Shown here: positions 10,194-22,588 of the stretch, in pieces | Layout of the letters: each line of letters starts with the position of its first letter | Numbering within the stretch: position 1 is the first letter of the stretch | DNA from: Parelaphostrongylus tenuis | Lineage: Eukaryota; Nematoda; Chromadorea; Rhabditida; Metastrongylidae | Reading direction: 5' to 3' | Length of the DNA: 64,000 bases | Assembly (NCBI GenBank): GCA_019055375.1 | Contig: JAHQIW010005485.1 | Location: 434,001 to 498,000, forward strand | Notes under the pieces: model-generated | What the model was told of the DNA's origin: nothing | The model's input: the letters and a program-made list of their open reading frames with translations, nothing else | Databases searched by the model: none | Program-made: the position numbers and the translations under genes

Positions 10194-13100
10194 GTAAGTC
10201 GCGACTTTGTTCTATTTTCGTCCAGATAGTCAGAGTTTAGAACAAGTCCGTCGACCGCAGCATTTCACTAGCAGTACTGATTGCTGAAGCTTTTTCATGA
10301 TTTTTTTTCGCTAATTCTCTCTTACTAACATCAATAATGTTATAATCTACCAGTAGCATTAAATAACGCGTATGTTACAAAACGAGAAGTTTTAGTTAAC
10401 TTAACAGCTCTGGAGTTTCCTCAGTTGTCTTTTTGGTGGAAATGGCTTCATCTAAAACAAATTCTTGCTACCCATGAATACTGTAGGAAGAGCTTTTCAC
10501 TTGTGCTTCCTTTTTATTTCCAATTACTGAAATTTCATTGCTTTAACGTTAAAATTCATCTTTATCGTTTATGCATGGGCTCTAAGAGATATTCTTGGAA
10601 ATATGAGGCATTCATTAAATAAAACGGAACGTTAGTGCAAAAATTATGCTCTTAAATTCTTCGTTTCAGCTACGAATTTATATTTTCCACCTCACTTCCT
10701 TTGTCATAAAATCCTCCTCATTTGTTCAGTAAAAAAGGATGCATCTTTAATACGTGACGATCTCGAGCTCTCGACCACAGTATCCCGGTTCCACATTCCA
10801 TTCATTTTCAAAAACTCTAATTTCTTTCGCTTAGTGTTGTTGTTCATGAGATGTTTTGCTTTGCGTCCAACAGTTGACTAACCTTAGTCATATAGTTAAT
10901 TTCATGCAGAAGAAACTGTTTCTTTTCCTTTTGCATGTCCTTCTGCTTTCGTTGATCGCAATAATTGGCGTGACGCATGTCAGAAATCAAGAGGAAACTG
11001 CGGGAGTCAAAAAGCAAAAAAAAAGAAGGGACGTCAAGTGTCCTCGTTCCTACCTGGGAAGCTTGGTAGCTTTTCGATGATTTTGACTTGTATTATTTAT
11101 TTAAAATCGTAGATAGTTGTAAGCGGCTTTATCTAATAGTGCAGTGACCATAAGTCTTAATTCTACTTCTAATAAGTAATTAGTAAATAGTCAGTCAATG
11201 AATCAGTAGTTTTGTCACTAAACACTCTTGAAAAACCCAGAAGCAGTGCTCCGTACCAGATTTTTTTCTCACTGTCTCACACGTCTTTTTTCAAGTATGC
11301 TCGAGTGAATTTAGAAAAAAACTTTTTCATACTACTAGAGCTAATTGTGTTTCGAGTGTAACAAAATAAAAACAAGCACTTGTAAGCTTTTCTGTGCTTG
11401 GATGATTTTTTATTAGGACACTTTTAGTGGTTCTCAACAGTTGTTCTTGCTCGACGTTCTCTTATTTCGAAGATTTCTTTAGTTCTCAACAACTGCTCTA
11501 TCAAACGTTCTCTTTGGTTGGAGGAAGTGCGGGTAATTGTGTCCAAGCTCTTACCATAAGCGGCTATTGTAAGATGACTGTATTAGAGGGAGGTTATGCA
11601 TAATACGAAATTAGTTTTTCCGAGTATCCGTTCCATCCAAGAGGCCTTCTCAACCCAAATGTCGAGCTTTCCATTCGCTTGGTTCGAATCGCTGTAAATC
11701 GTTGTTTCTCGGAACGCGACAACACTCTTATTCTAATAAGTTTATCACCGTTCCTGCTGATAACTCAACTTGTTGAAGCCATGTTTTCATTTCTGCAAGA
11801 CATATTCTACAGCACAGTGGCAAAACAAGTATGAAAAATTAGAGTATTGATCTTTGAAACCATCTTTGATCAACATTTCATTAATCTTCCAGTCAAAAAG
11901 GGAAATGTGTTTTTGGGCAGTACTTGTTGCAGTTGATGTTAGAACCATGCATATTTCGGGCCAAAAGGTTCCGTTTATCTCTCTCAAGTGCAGAAGAAAA
12001 GCTGACAACATCAATCCCATCTAAATTTGAGCGGCACTAACAGTTTTGGAGAGATTCTACACTTTGTTTATATGATGCCTGATGATCCGTAAAGCAAATT
12101 CCTTATTGGCAGGGATGGATTGTGTGAATTATGCATTTTTCTAAAAAGTGCACAATTCTGCCGTGGTTTGTAGGATCCAGCGGGTAGACGGACACAGAGG
12201 GGAAAAATAGGTTCGACTGAAGTGGAATGCAAGAGAACTGAGCTCTCATTCCAATGGAGGCGACGATGACGAAGTTACACCATCACAGTAAGCTTAGAAA
12301 CCTCTGTAAATTAACCGTTCATTCGACTTTAATAATAAATGTATTAGTTGTACATTGTCGGAGATGTATATGATAAAATGGGAGCAAGGAGGAAACGATT
12401 TCAAAAAAATCTGAATAAGCAAGAAAGACGCTATCTTTCTTGAATTCCGATATTTAGTGTGTTGAACTTGAACCAAATGAGTACCTCGTTGTGCTAATCA
12501 TGGTCAAAGGATTCTTTCAAAGTCACTTTATTACTTTATACTATTTTTCTTTTGGCTGTAATTTATTTAATTACGTGTTACATTGCTGAACGGACGTTTA
12601 TGCCAGTGTGCTTTGATTGAACTGATAAGTAGCGAGACGTATGCACATATATACATGGAGAAGTATATATGTACGGATTATTTGTGATGAGAAAAATTTG
12701 ACATGGACGTAGGTAAACAAAATTCGTCCTTGAAGATACTTTCGCTGAGGATTCATCGCAAATTTGCAGTAGTTCCCATATGATAAAATGAGCAACCGTG
12801 TTGCAGCACTCGAATGTTGTAACTTTACAAGTAACTTTGTAAACAAAAAATGCGTTTTGAAAAGAGTTCAGACCACTTTCGATAGTCGATAAATCTCCTT
12901 TTACACAGTACCACCATTTGCTATGAGACCAACGCTTGGTGATGCCGTTTGTCAGTCCTCACCGTATGTCGATGGTCGGCGACAGACGCGTCCATCCGTA
13001 GGCCGTTGTATCCGTGAGGGTGAACGTGAAATACGGCCGACTGGTTGTAGCTGTTGCTTTTCACGCTGAACGGCTTAACCATGAACTTATATTTAGCTTC

Positions 13101-16100
13101 ATCACAGCGATGCTCTACGGCACTGATAGCAACGGAATTGCCACCGACGAATGACAAGCCGAAAGCATATCACCCAATCTAATTCGAATTTCGTGCAGCG
13201 TGCATTCGTCCGCACGCTCAGACGACTTCGACATTAGAAACGGCGCATCCTAACGAAGGCGATGGCGATAGACACGAATGCAGAATATTTATTTATCAGA
13301 ACCGCGTCGACAATTCAATTCATCCCAATAGATGCACACAAATACACAGTCTAGGTGTTATCATCTCTGTATATGGGCAATAAAATCAACTGAACGACGG
13401 GATTTAACAACCGTTCAGTTCAGGCGTTGTCTGTTACGTGCATGAGGGAGAGCATTTCAGATTTTTCAGCAGAGCAGGCTCATGCCCAAATGCGTTCAAG
13501 TTATTAGAAAACATGATGAAATTAGAAGGTTATTGTGCGATCAACGTTTTTATTCACTTTTACCTTTAAGTTTATTCGTTGATTCGCCTTTATTTCTCTA
13601 AAAAGATGCTAAATCTTATCTCAATGATCAACAACTTTTATCTAATCCGGAAGTTCTAGAAGAATGTTGAAACAGACCTTAGTGTTACAAAAATAGTTGT
13701 GCAGAAGTTAGAGGGAGGTTTCATATAAAACATGTGAAGTCAAGTGACGAAAAAAGCCAAAAAATTTCAGTGTTCCGTGCAGTTATCGTTGATGGCACAC
13801 CGACTCAGATTCAGTTGGTACACGACCTGCTCGACAAATACGACAAGAAAGCCAAGCCGACGTGGGACAACTGGAAGCCGATCAACGTCTCGTTCTCCAT
13901 GGATTTGTATCAGATTCTTGAACTGGTTGGAATTAAACACATCAATAAACTCCTCAAATTTTCAAAGAAAAAAACCATTGAAATGCTGCCAGTTACATTC
14001 TGTAGTGGTTGCTCACTCAAGCGTCATTGGCTCCCAACCTGTAGCCAATCATACGAATCCGTTTACTCTTATACGCAGGCAAATAGATTGTGCTCCGGAA
14101 ATTGAAAAATGTTGAAATCTAAGATCATGTCGACTTTACTGATTCACTATGGATCGGATTCATGAAGAGTTACACAAACAAATAAGGGCCTCATTTGACT
14201 AATATTTTTCTGGCCGCAGACAACACGAAATAAGGTCGCATTTGCTTAACTCTTTCGGGTCGCACATAACTTCAAATTATTCCCCATTTGATTAATATTC
14301 TTCTGACCGCACACGACTTTTTAGCTCTGTAGTTTCGAGGTAAGTGTGCCAGAGCGTTCCCATCATCATCTTATACACTCGCGTAGTTGATGTAATGTAA
14401 TAGGAACGATTTACAGTCATACAAACGGGTTTTGATGCAAAGCAATTTTTTACCAAAGTTCACTTGCAGCTCCGTATGAATGGCCGGTATTGTGCTTAGC
14501 GTGGTGAGCCTGACATTGAGGATGAACTTCACGATAAAGGGGGATTTTGGTCATCAATCAAAAAGTACACTGATAACGACAGCTGTTCAAGTGCATGTCA
14601 TATGTTTTAAAATATTCCCTCCATTGTAGACATCACCGCGTATTTTAACCACCATTGACGCAAGCGGCCTATTTTGAATTCCATAGTAGTCATGGACCAG
14701 CGAAAATTTTGTGTCTCTAAAAACACATCACTTAGAGTGTATTTCGATGGAACTATTCCATTGTGCTAAGGTCAGTAATGAAGCAGAATCTCCTCCAAAA
14801 AGACCGAATTATTGTCCTCACTTCCGTCACTGCTGTTTTTGACTGCTGCGCGTTCACCTTGATCCAAAACTAATATTCAATTTCTTATAAATTTGAATAA
14901 TGAAAGGATACTATTGTCCTGGAGAAAAGCTTCATGCAAATCATGTTAGGCTCGCCATTTTTCCAATGGTCTTCTACCTATCAGAAAGTTATTGACAATT
15001 ATCATAAATATATATCGAATTTTATTTGCCGAGCCGTGAAATAAATCTCCAGGTTGCAGCTCCATGACGCGGTACATTTTCGTTTCTGTAAGATCGCGTG
15101 TTGATAATTTTTACGGAAACTGCCACTAAGTAATATTGCAATCGCTCTCACGGAGAATTGAAAAATGTGGCTGCTGAAAGCGACCAACCATGATTCCACA
15201 TGCTGGAGAACTTTTTCATATTGGAGACCACGGCTTGCTATAATTTAGCTCATTGCGGTAGCGCATGAAACGAAAGCACTTATTGCTGCTACTAGACGGG
15301 AACAAATGTTGCAAGAATCCTTGGGTTTCTGAAGATTTAATGCAAAACTTAATAAAAGGCAACGTTTGGCTGATTTTCAATTGATTCTGTTTCAGAATGA
15401 ACCACAACAGTTTATTCTTCTGAACGCTTGGATTATCGAGGTTAGTTCTCTGGTCGATTTTTTGAAATGATGTGCCTGACTGGTCCTTCAAAAAAAAAAA
15501 AGCTCTAATCTAACCAAGAATTATCATTTTTTCGGCAGTGAACATTTTCAAATACAGGGCCTATGATGTTGCTTCCTTGAATTTTTCTCTTTCCTTTCAT
15601 TTTCTTATCCAGAATTTGCAGTTTATTTCCAAACTATGAAATTTCAAACACCTCCATGACTCGCTGTGCAACAGCTCTTAAAACCAACTTCTTGATTAGC
15701 ATCGGCATTGATTACAAGGTAAACATGTTGCTGAAGAACTGAAATCAGGATATTGCAATTTGAAGCGTCAACGAATCTTGCTTACTTCCGAGTAGTTTTT
15801 TGTTGTTCAGGGAGAAAACAGATTTTCATTTACCGCATGTGATTTCTGCGCAGGTGGCCCGTGTTTCTCGATAAAAAAAAAGAAAAAAGTAGTGAATAAA
15901 AAAATTTGCTTTGAAGGAGGTGAGATTCGTTAAAACACAGCATATTAGAACATTTGAAGCTGTGATTATGGTCAGCATGTAAGGCTTCACGGAAAAGTTG
16001 TAAAACGAAGTTGATGTCCTTTTGATTAAGTATTCGCCCACTGAAACTGACGAGGCTGCTAATATTCACACATGATCAAGAAATTAATCAGTGATTAAAA

Positions 16101-18746
16101 ATAGGCGCTAATTTGGTTTGCCTTTTTTCTAACAAATACTAAAAATCTTCACGTGTCGATCAGATTGATAAGCTTATTATTCTGATCTTTTTTCCTAATC
16201 TTTGCTAAGCTTTATTACTTTAGAAAATTCTATTTGTGCCGAAACGTTAGCTACTTTTAGTAGACGATGCACTAGGTTGGGAAAAAGTTTCATCGTGTGA
16301 TAAAACATTCAAAATTTGTGCATATATTCAGTCAACAAATACAACTATTCTTCAAAATATAGGCCATCATATCCACCACTTTTTGCCATCGATCCGCCAC
16401 GTTTCGAATATGATCAAAGCACCACTCCTCAGCTTTGAACTAAAGAGCTCTTAACGTGGTTCTTCAACTTCATAGATTCAAATCGGCGACCTTCCAAAAA
16501 TTGTTCCATTGATCGGAAATGGACGTAATCAGATGGTGCAACGGCCGGACTAAGTGGTGGATGCGCTAGAATCTCAACTCCATCCAATTCCTCAAACTTT
16601 GCCTTGGTCTTTTTGGCTGTGTGTGGTTTTGCGTTGTCTTGCTGAATCAAAACGCGCTTTCGACGAACAAAGCATCAACAAACGTTTTTGTTCCCTGAAA
16701 TTCCATTGTGGAGCAGATATAGACAAATTATGAATAGATGCGCAAGAAGTAGACCTTTCAAATGATATGAAAATCCCACACGATTCATGCGAAAAAACGA
16801 CATTCTCATCCAAACGATGGAAATTTCCCTTGCAACCTAATAATTTGACGCATTTTGGATTTTTCCAAAGAAGCGCACCTTGGGACCCAATAACTGCATG
16901 CCCAAAATCAGTCTATGTTTTTCATGACACGTGGTACCTATTGACTTTTTTTGAGACAGCCGTTGAGACTATTGTTTAGTTTTCAAAGGAAAGGAAGAGA
17001 AAAGGCAGTTACAAGCTAGAAAAAGGCCAAAGTTTCCAAAGAGCGAAGTTATGGGCCTGTTCAGTCGTTTATGGGCACCATAGTATCCATACAGTCCGGA
17101 ATATGACAGACATGGAAACTACAATCGATCATAACACGTAAAGTATGGTTGTATTCATGAAAGATCTGTTCAAACACAATTTTGAATTATTCGTTTTTCT
17201 CTGCTATCTGCAACTGAAATGATCCTTACTCGACGAATGTAATCAGCTTGCAAAAAACTTTCAAAATTTTCATGTGTTCGCTAAGTCTCCTTCCCCGTCT
17301 GTAAAAATATAAAATGACGCTCATAATACTCTATCTATTTCCCTCTCGTTCTGCCTTGTTAATTCCATTCAAGCAAAATTAATCAAGGCATCGAGTTCGA
17401 ACAAGGAGGGAAAATGTCGGATTTAGATGGCTAACACAAATCCACTTTTCTTCCTCTTAAATTTTGCATCACCGTTTTTATCACGCAAACAACTTTCGTC
17501 TTATGATCGAAATTTTCTTCTTCAAGTTTAACTGGAAATAATGTTTATAAATCGTGATGAAATGTCATGGTTTGTCAGACATTCACTGTCTTTTTAATGC
17601 CTGACAGATCCATCATGAAAGTCTAAACCCTCAGTTTTTTGGCGAATATTGTTCGCGCCCACCTCGTCAATTAATCTCACAATCGTAAGGATAACATGTA
17701 AGACACTCTTACAAAAGAATTATTAGTCAGCAATTTTTTCGACGGTATTGTTGGACTCAAATTTTTTAAGAGGCAGGAAAGAGTACCATCAGTAGAACAG
17801 CGATCGTTTCATCACGGTGCACAATTTCTCGCAATTTAAAACTGCAGTCTACTACAGAAGTTTATTTCTTATACGGTTCTTCCGGCAAAAAAGAATTCAT
17901 TTTGCTCTTAGAGCACACGTAAGAATTAACCAGTAGCAATACCAAGTAGCGCGACTCACGATCCGCAAACTATTGTCCGAGACTGAGCTGCAAATATATA
18001 TATATATATTATATTATATATATATATATATATATATGTCCATGAGTAAAGGATGGGTTTCGAATGCCCCATTCACGCTCAGCGGAACGGAAATCTCCGA
18101 GTGCACCAGTTAAGTCTCTCTAAGTCGTGAAATCAACATGATGAACCACCTAGCTCCAAAGTTGAGCAGGAGGAAAGAAGCGGCTCGGGTAACGTTCAAG
18201 AGCATCGAAGATGTAGTGAAGAGGACAAAGAATTTCGACTCCGTTCCCACCTTTTTGACCCGACGATTATACCTCCCTAACGTATGCAGCAGAAACCTAG
18301 TCGCTATGTAAGCAGAATGAAAGATCATTTGGCGTTATTGAACGCGCAGTCGAAAGGTCGATGCTGGGAGTATCCCGTATCTCGCAAATGAGAGAAAAGA
18401 ATCCGAAGTTCCATTTCACTTAAACGATCTCAGATCATAGACGCCGTTCTACACGCCAGGATATCGAAAATAAGGTGGGCCGGACACGTGATGGCTTCAA
18501 CGACAACCGATGGACGAGAGCCGTTACCGACTGGATTCCTCGGGACGTCAAGCGCTCTAAAGGAAGACCACTGACCCGTTGGTCCGATTTCTTCACGAAA
18601 GCGATGGAAGAAAGATATGATGCTCAGCGAATTCCTAGAGCAAGGAGGACCCACTGGGCTACTCTTGCACGCGATAGGGAAAAATGGAAGAGTTGCTGGT
18701 ACCCGCTCGAATCACTCGACGATCAACGGGACGACAGGTGATACAG

Positions 18747-18790
<44 letters not shown>

Positions 18791-21700
18791 CTTTTGTTTA
18801 GCGAAAAATTTCCTAGGGCGTCCTAATTTATTACGGAAAGGCAGGTCAATATACCAAATAGTAGAAGTAACCTTATAGTTTCTTGTCTTAAATACCATTC
18901 GTGTGATTCATGCTGCAGCCTGTTCTTTGTGGTCATTTATTTTTCTTTTTTCACATAGAGAAATGAGACAGAAGTTATCTCTTGCTATTTTGCTTTTACA
19001 ACTGCCTTCATGTCAACCACATAACAATCGATAGAAAACTTCGCTTGTAACGAATTTATTTTTGGTGCCCCTCAACGTTTATTTTGTCCTTCTTGCGCGC
19101 TTTGTACAATAAGTTTTCCTATCATAACGCGCTCACCTGAATCAAAAGTTGCCAAATGAAGTTGATCATAGCAAATCTTTGATTTCATCTGAGTCAACAG
19201 TTTCAGATGCATTTTCCTCTTAGAACTGATTTGCTCTAAAGAAACTTCTCTAATGAAATGAGGAGAACAATTTGAAAGGTTCTTTCATCATTAATTGAGC
19301 CAACATGTCATGTGGTCTGGTAAGGGCTCTTGTACAGCCCGAGACACGTGTTTCGTCCTTACAGACTCATCAGCCGGGCAGAACCCGTCGTCTGTCGATC
19401 TTTTCATAGTCAGTTCTCTTGGGACCGTCACACTCCTTATATATAGTTATCGACGACGTACGCTTTACACTCTATGTCAGGTGAAACTTTCGCCTAACAC
19501 AGAGTGTTGTGCACTCGATTGCTCATTGGCTGGTACTTTAATCATAATTATACCTTTATCTCGAGTGCTTTGGTTAGCTCGAGTGCTTGACGCTCCCGAG
19601 AAAACTGACTATGAAAAGATCGACAGACGACGGGTTCTGCCCGGCTGATGAGTCTGTAAGGACGAAACACGTGTCTCGGGTTGTACAAGAGCCCTTACCA
19701 GACCACATGACATGTTGGCTCAAATAATGATGAAAAGATATATTGAAATTTGAGCGTGGTCTAAACAAAGCACTTGAGATAAAGGTATAATTTGAAAGGT
19801 TATTCCTCAATTTTCTGAATTTTTTGGGAATCCATTTTTTTTGCCTCAGCACACGTTAGGCTCAAAATTATGATTATCTTTGTTCGCAGTGGCGCTGTCT
19901 TTAACTTCTTACACGCCACTTTGATACTTCAAATTAACGTATGGGTGAAATGCATCGCGTTGCTATGAAATTAATGTTGGGCTAGTAATCTGAGATTTCT
20001 TCTGTATGTTTTACTAAAACTCGAAGCAAAGCCACTTCACGACACAAATTTCGCTTGTATCTAGACATTTTTTGCCTTTTTTTAAACAGTATTTCTCTTT
20101 CGAATGCTGCTCTATATATCATCGTAATGCTCATTTTATGCATTTTTGCTTCATACCATTGAATATTAGTATAAATTGTGTTTTTAGAGAATTCAATCCT
20201 CGTTGACAGCGACATATAGAATCTAATAATTTTCGATCCTTTTATTAAAATTCTTTTCAAATCAAAGTAAGCCACTTGAGGATCCTGCTCAGAATTTGAC
20301 ATGACTTTTGGACAATTTAGCAGTTTAGACACAGAGCTAAGGCACTCATTACTTCAGGCACTAATGATCAAAGTTGAGGGAAAACCCACTTGACTACTCA
20401 AATCATGCATCCTCATAAATTAGAAGAAATAGTGTCAGCTAATGCACATTGAGTGATTCTTTCCTGATTGGAATAGATTTCTCTTCTTCGAAGTTTTGAA
20501 AATTGTAGTAGTACTTTCAGAGGTATCACCATTTTGAATGATCAAGTCCAACGTAACATGAAAGTGAAGAGAAAAAAGTAAAAAGACGAAGAAGAAAGGA
20601 AATAGACCTTAGCTGTTGACTATGCTGCCAAAGTAGTATCAATTTTTTGTATGACTTGTTCACGTTCGACTTTCACATGGAAACATCGAGCTCTTTCATG
20701 AGGCTAGATGATCTGGCCGAGTAGAGATGGTCCTATGCTACAAACCATAATAGGAAATGGGAAAAAAATTATCGTCGAGCTTCCAGAGCTACTCAGTTTC
20801 TAATGATCACTTGGAAAGAAATTTCGTGATAACCATTCCACTTATTGATTGACTTTAACCCTCACCGGCCATCAGTTTATTAGCTTGATTGTCGCAAAAG
20901 TATTCTTTTGATTGATTCTAGTCTAGGATAGCCCTCCAAGTGCACACAGGAAGAAAGGGCTAAATCTGAGATTTACGGACAATAAGGGCATGAAGCGCTT
21001 TTCAGAGATGTATTTTCCCTCTTGTGTCTGGATACTACTTCGCAGGTTGCGACTGATTAAATGAATTCTAATACATTACGCCGACTCTTTATGCGTCAAT
21101 CGAATACTATACGCCAGTCATCGCGTAAAATTGCATGCTTATAATCAACAATAATTGTTGACTAATGTGGTCGAAAATACTACAGTGCAACCTGATTAGC
21201 CAATCTCACACCACCTTTGCTCAAATTACATGTAAAGGAAAGCATAAAAAGACAATAAACCCAAAAAGCTAAATGCTAATTTCTGATCTGCTTTGAGTTA
21301 CAGGTTAAATGCCTGCTTTATTGAACACATTTTGTGTACCTGTTTCCGCCATCAGGCGACGTGATTCGTGATCACCTGACTAGCAGTTTTTCATTTGAAG
21401 AGAACTTTGCGATTTGAGGGAATCGAAGATGTGTGGAGTGGTTTTTTTTTTTGTTATAATCGAAATAGCAACGAATAAACTTTTCTTTCTTATATTCGAA
21501 ACATGTGCCTCCTTTCTATGCCTTATAATTTGTCAAAGCCTTTCCATGCAAATATCAGTCGTTCACAATTAGTGTCAAATTTTTCTTTCGATGCAGTATT
21601 GCTAACTGAAATATAGTACAAATGAGCAGATAGTGTCATATCAATAAGATTCACAAGACTTCACGAACAACTTCTCCAATTTTTTTAAAATAGCGGCGAT

Positions 21701-22544
21701 ACTCCAGAGTTGGTTGAGAACAAGGGCCGAAAAAATTAACCGTTCTTATTCATATTTATTGCATAAAAATGCTTTCATAGAATCAGCAATGATTGTCCAT
21801 TGATGTGGGTGGAAATATTACGGTGTAGCTCGAATAATGGAGAGGCGAATGCTGCGCACATTGTCACGGTCACTCAAGGCCTTCTACCTATATGAAGCTT
21901 TGCGTTGATCGCGAAAACGCTGACTTATCTATAAACGGGCTTGTTAATAATGATTAATGAAACTAGCATTTTTCTCAGTATTTTTTTAGTTACTGATAAG
22001 AATTTTTAGAAAAAAAGAAACGTTATGTAGCCCATTTTAGTCCCCTGTTTCGAGAAAAAATCTAAATAGCGACGATAAAATCCGAACAGCTTCATTCAAA
22101 TTAGACTTTCAAATATTCTATATTACCATCATAATTGACTGAATCCGAAGCGTCTGTTAGCAATATCGATATTTTATTCTTGCTGATTTTACTCTATTTG
22201 TATTTACTGGGCAATGCGTTCTCCATAATGGCGAAAGATGTGCTAAAAGTAAACTTGGGAAAATTGTAACATAAGAGATAAAATAAGGGAGGACTTCACT
22301 TATACTTCAAGCTCTTTGCATCTGCTTATTTAAACTGGTACGTTACATCAAGATTTATTGAATGCAATATAGTACAATAATAACTGACATCTCGATATGT
22401 TAACCGTTAGTGTACTGGTGTACATTATCTAACTATTAAGGAACGGTCTTTCGTTTGCTCATAAAAACATGAAATTATTTCATCAATGCCGAGGTTAATA
22501 GGTAGTCGGTACTAGAAATTGAACTGTCACGATTACATATATAA

Positions 22545-22588
<44 letters not shown>

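Noticed and set aside
13734..13770. ATG at 13734 as the start of the des-2-like protein
   Set aside because: It would read through a good TTTCAG acceptor and leave an extracellular-domain protein without a signal peptide. Kept only as a fallback.
19295..19852. Similar proteins on opposite strands
   Set aside because: Both are the same palindrome arm read from each side.
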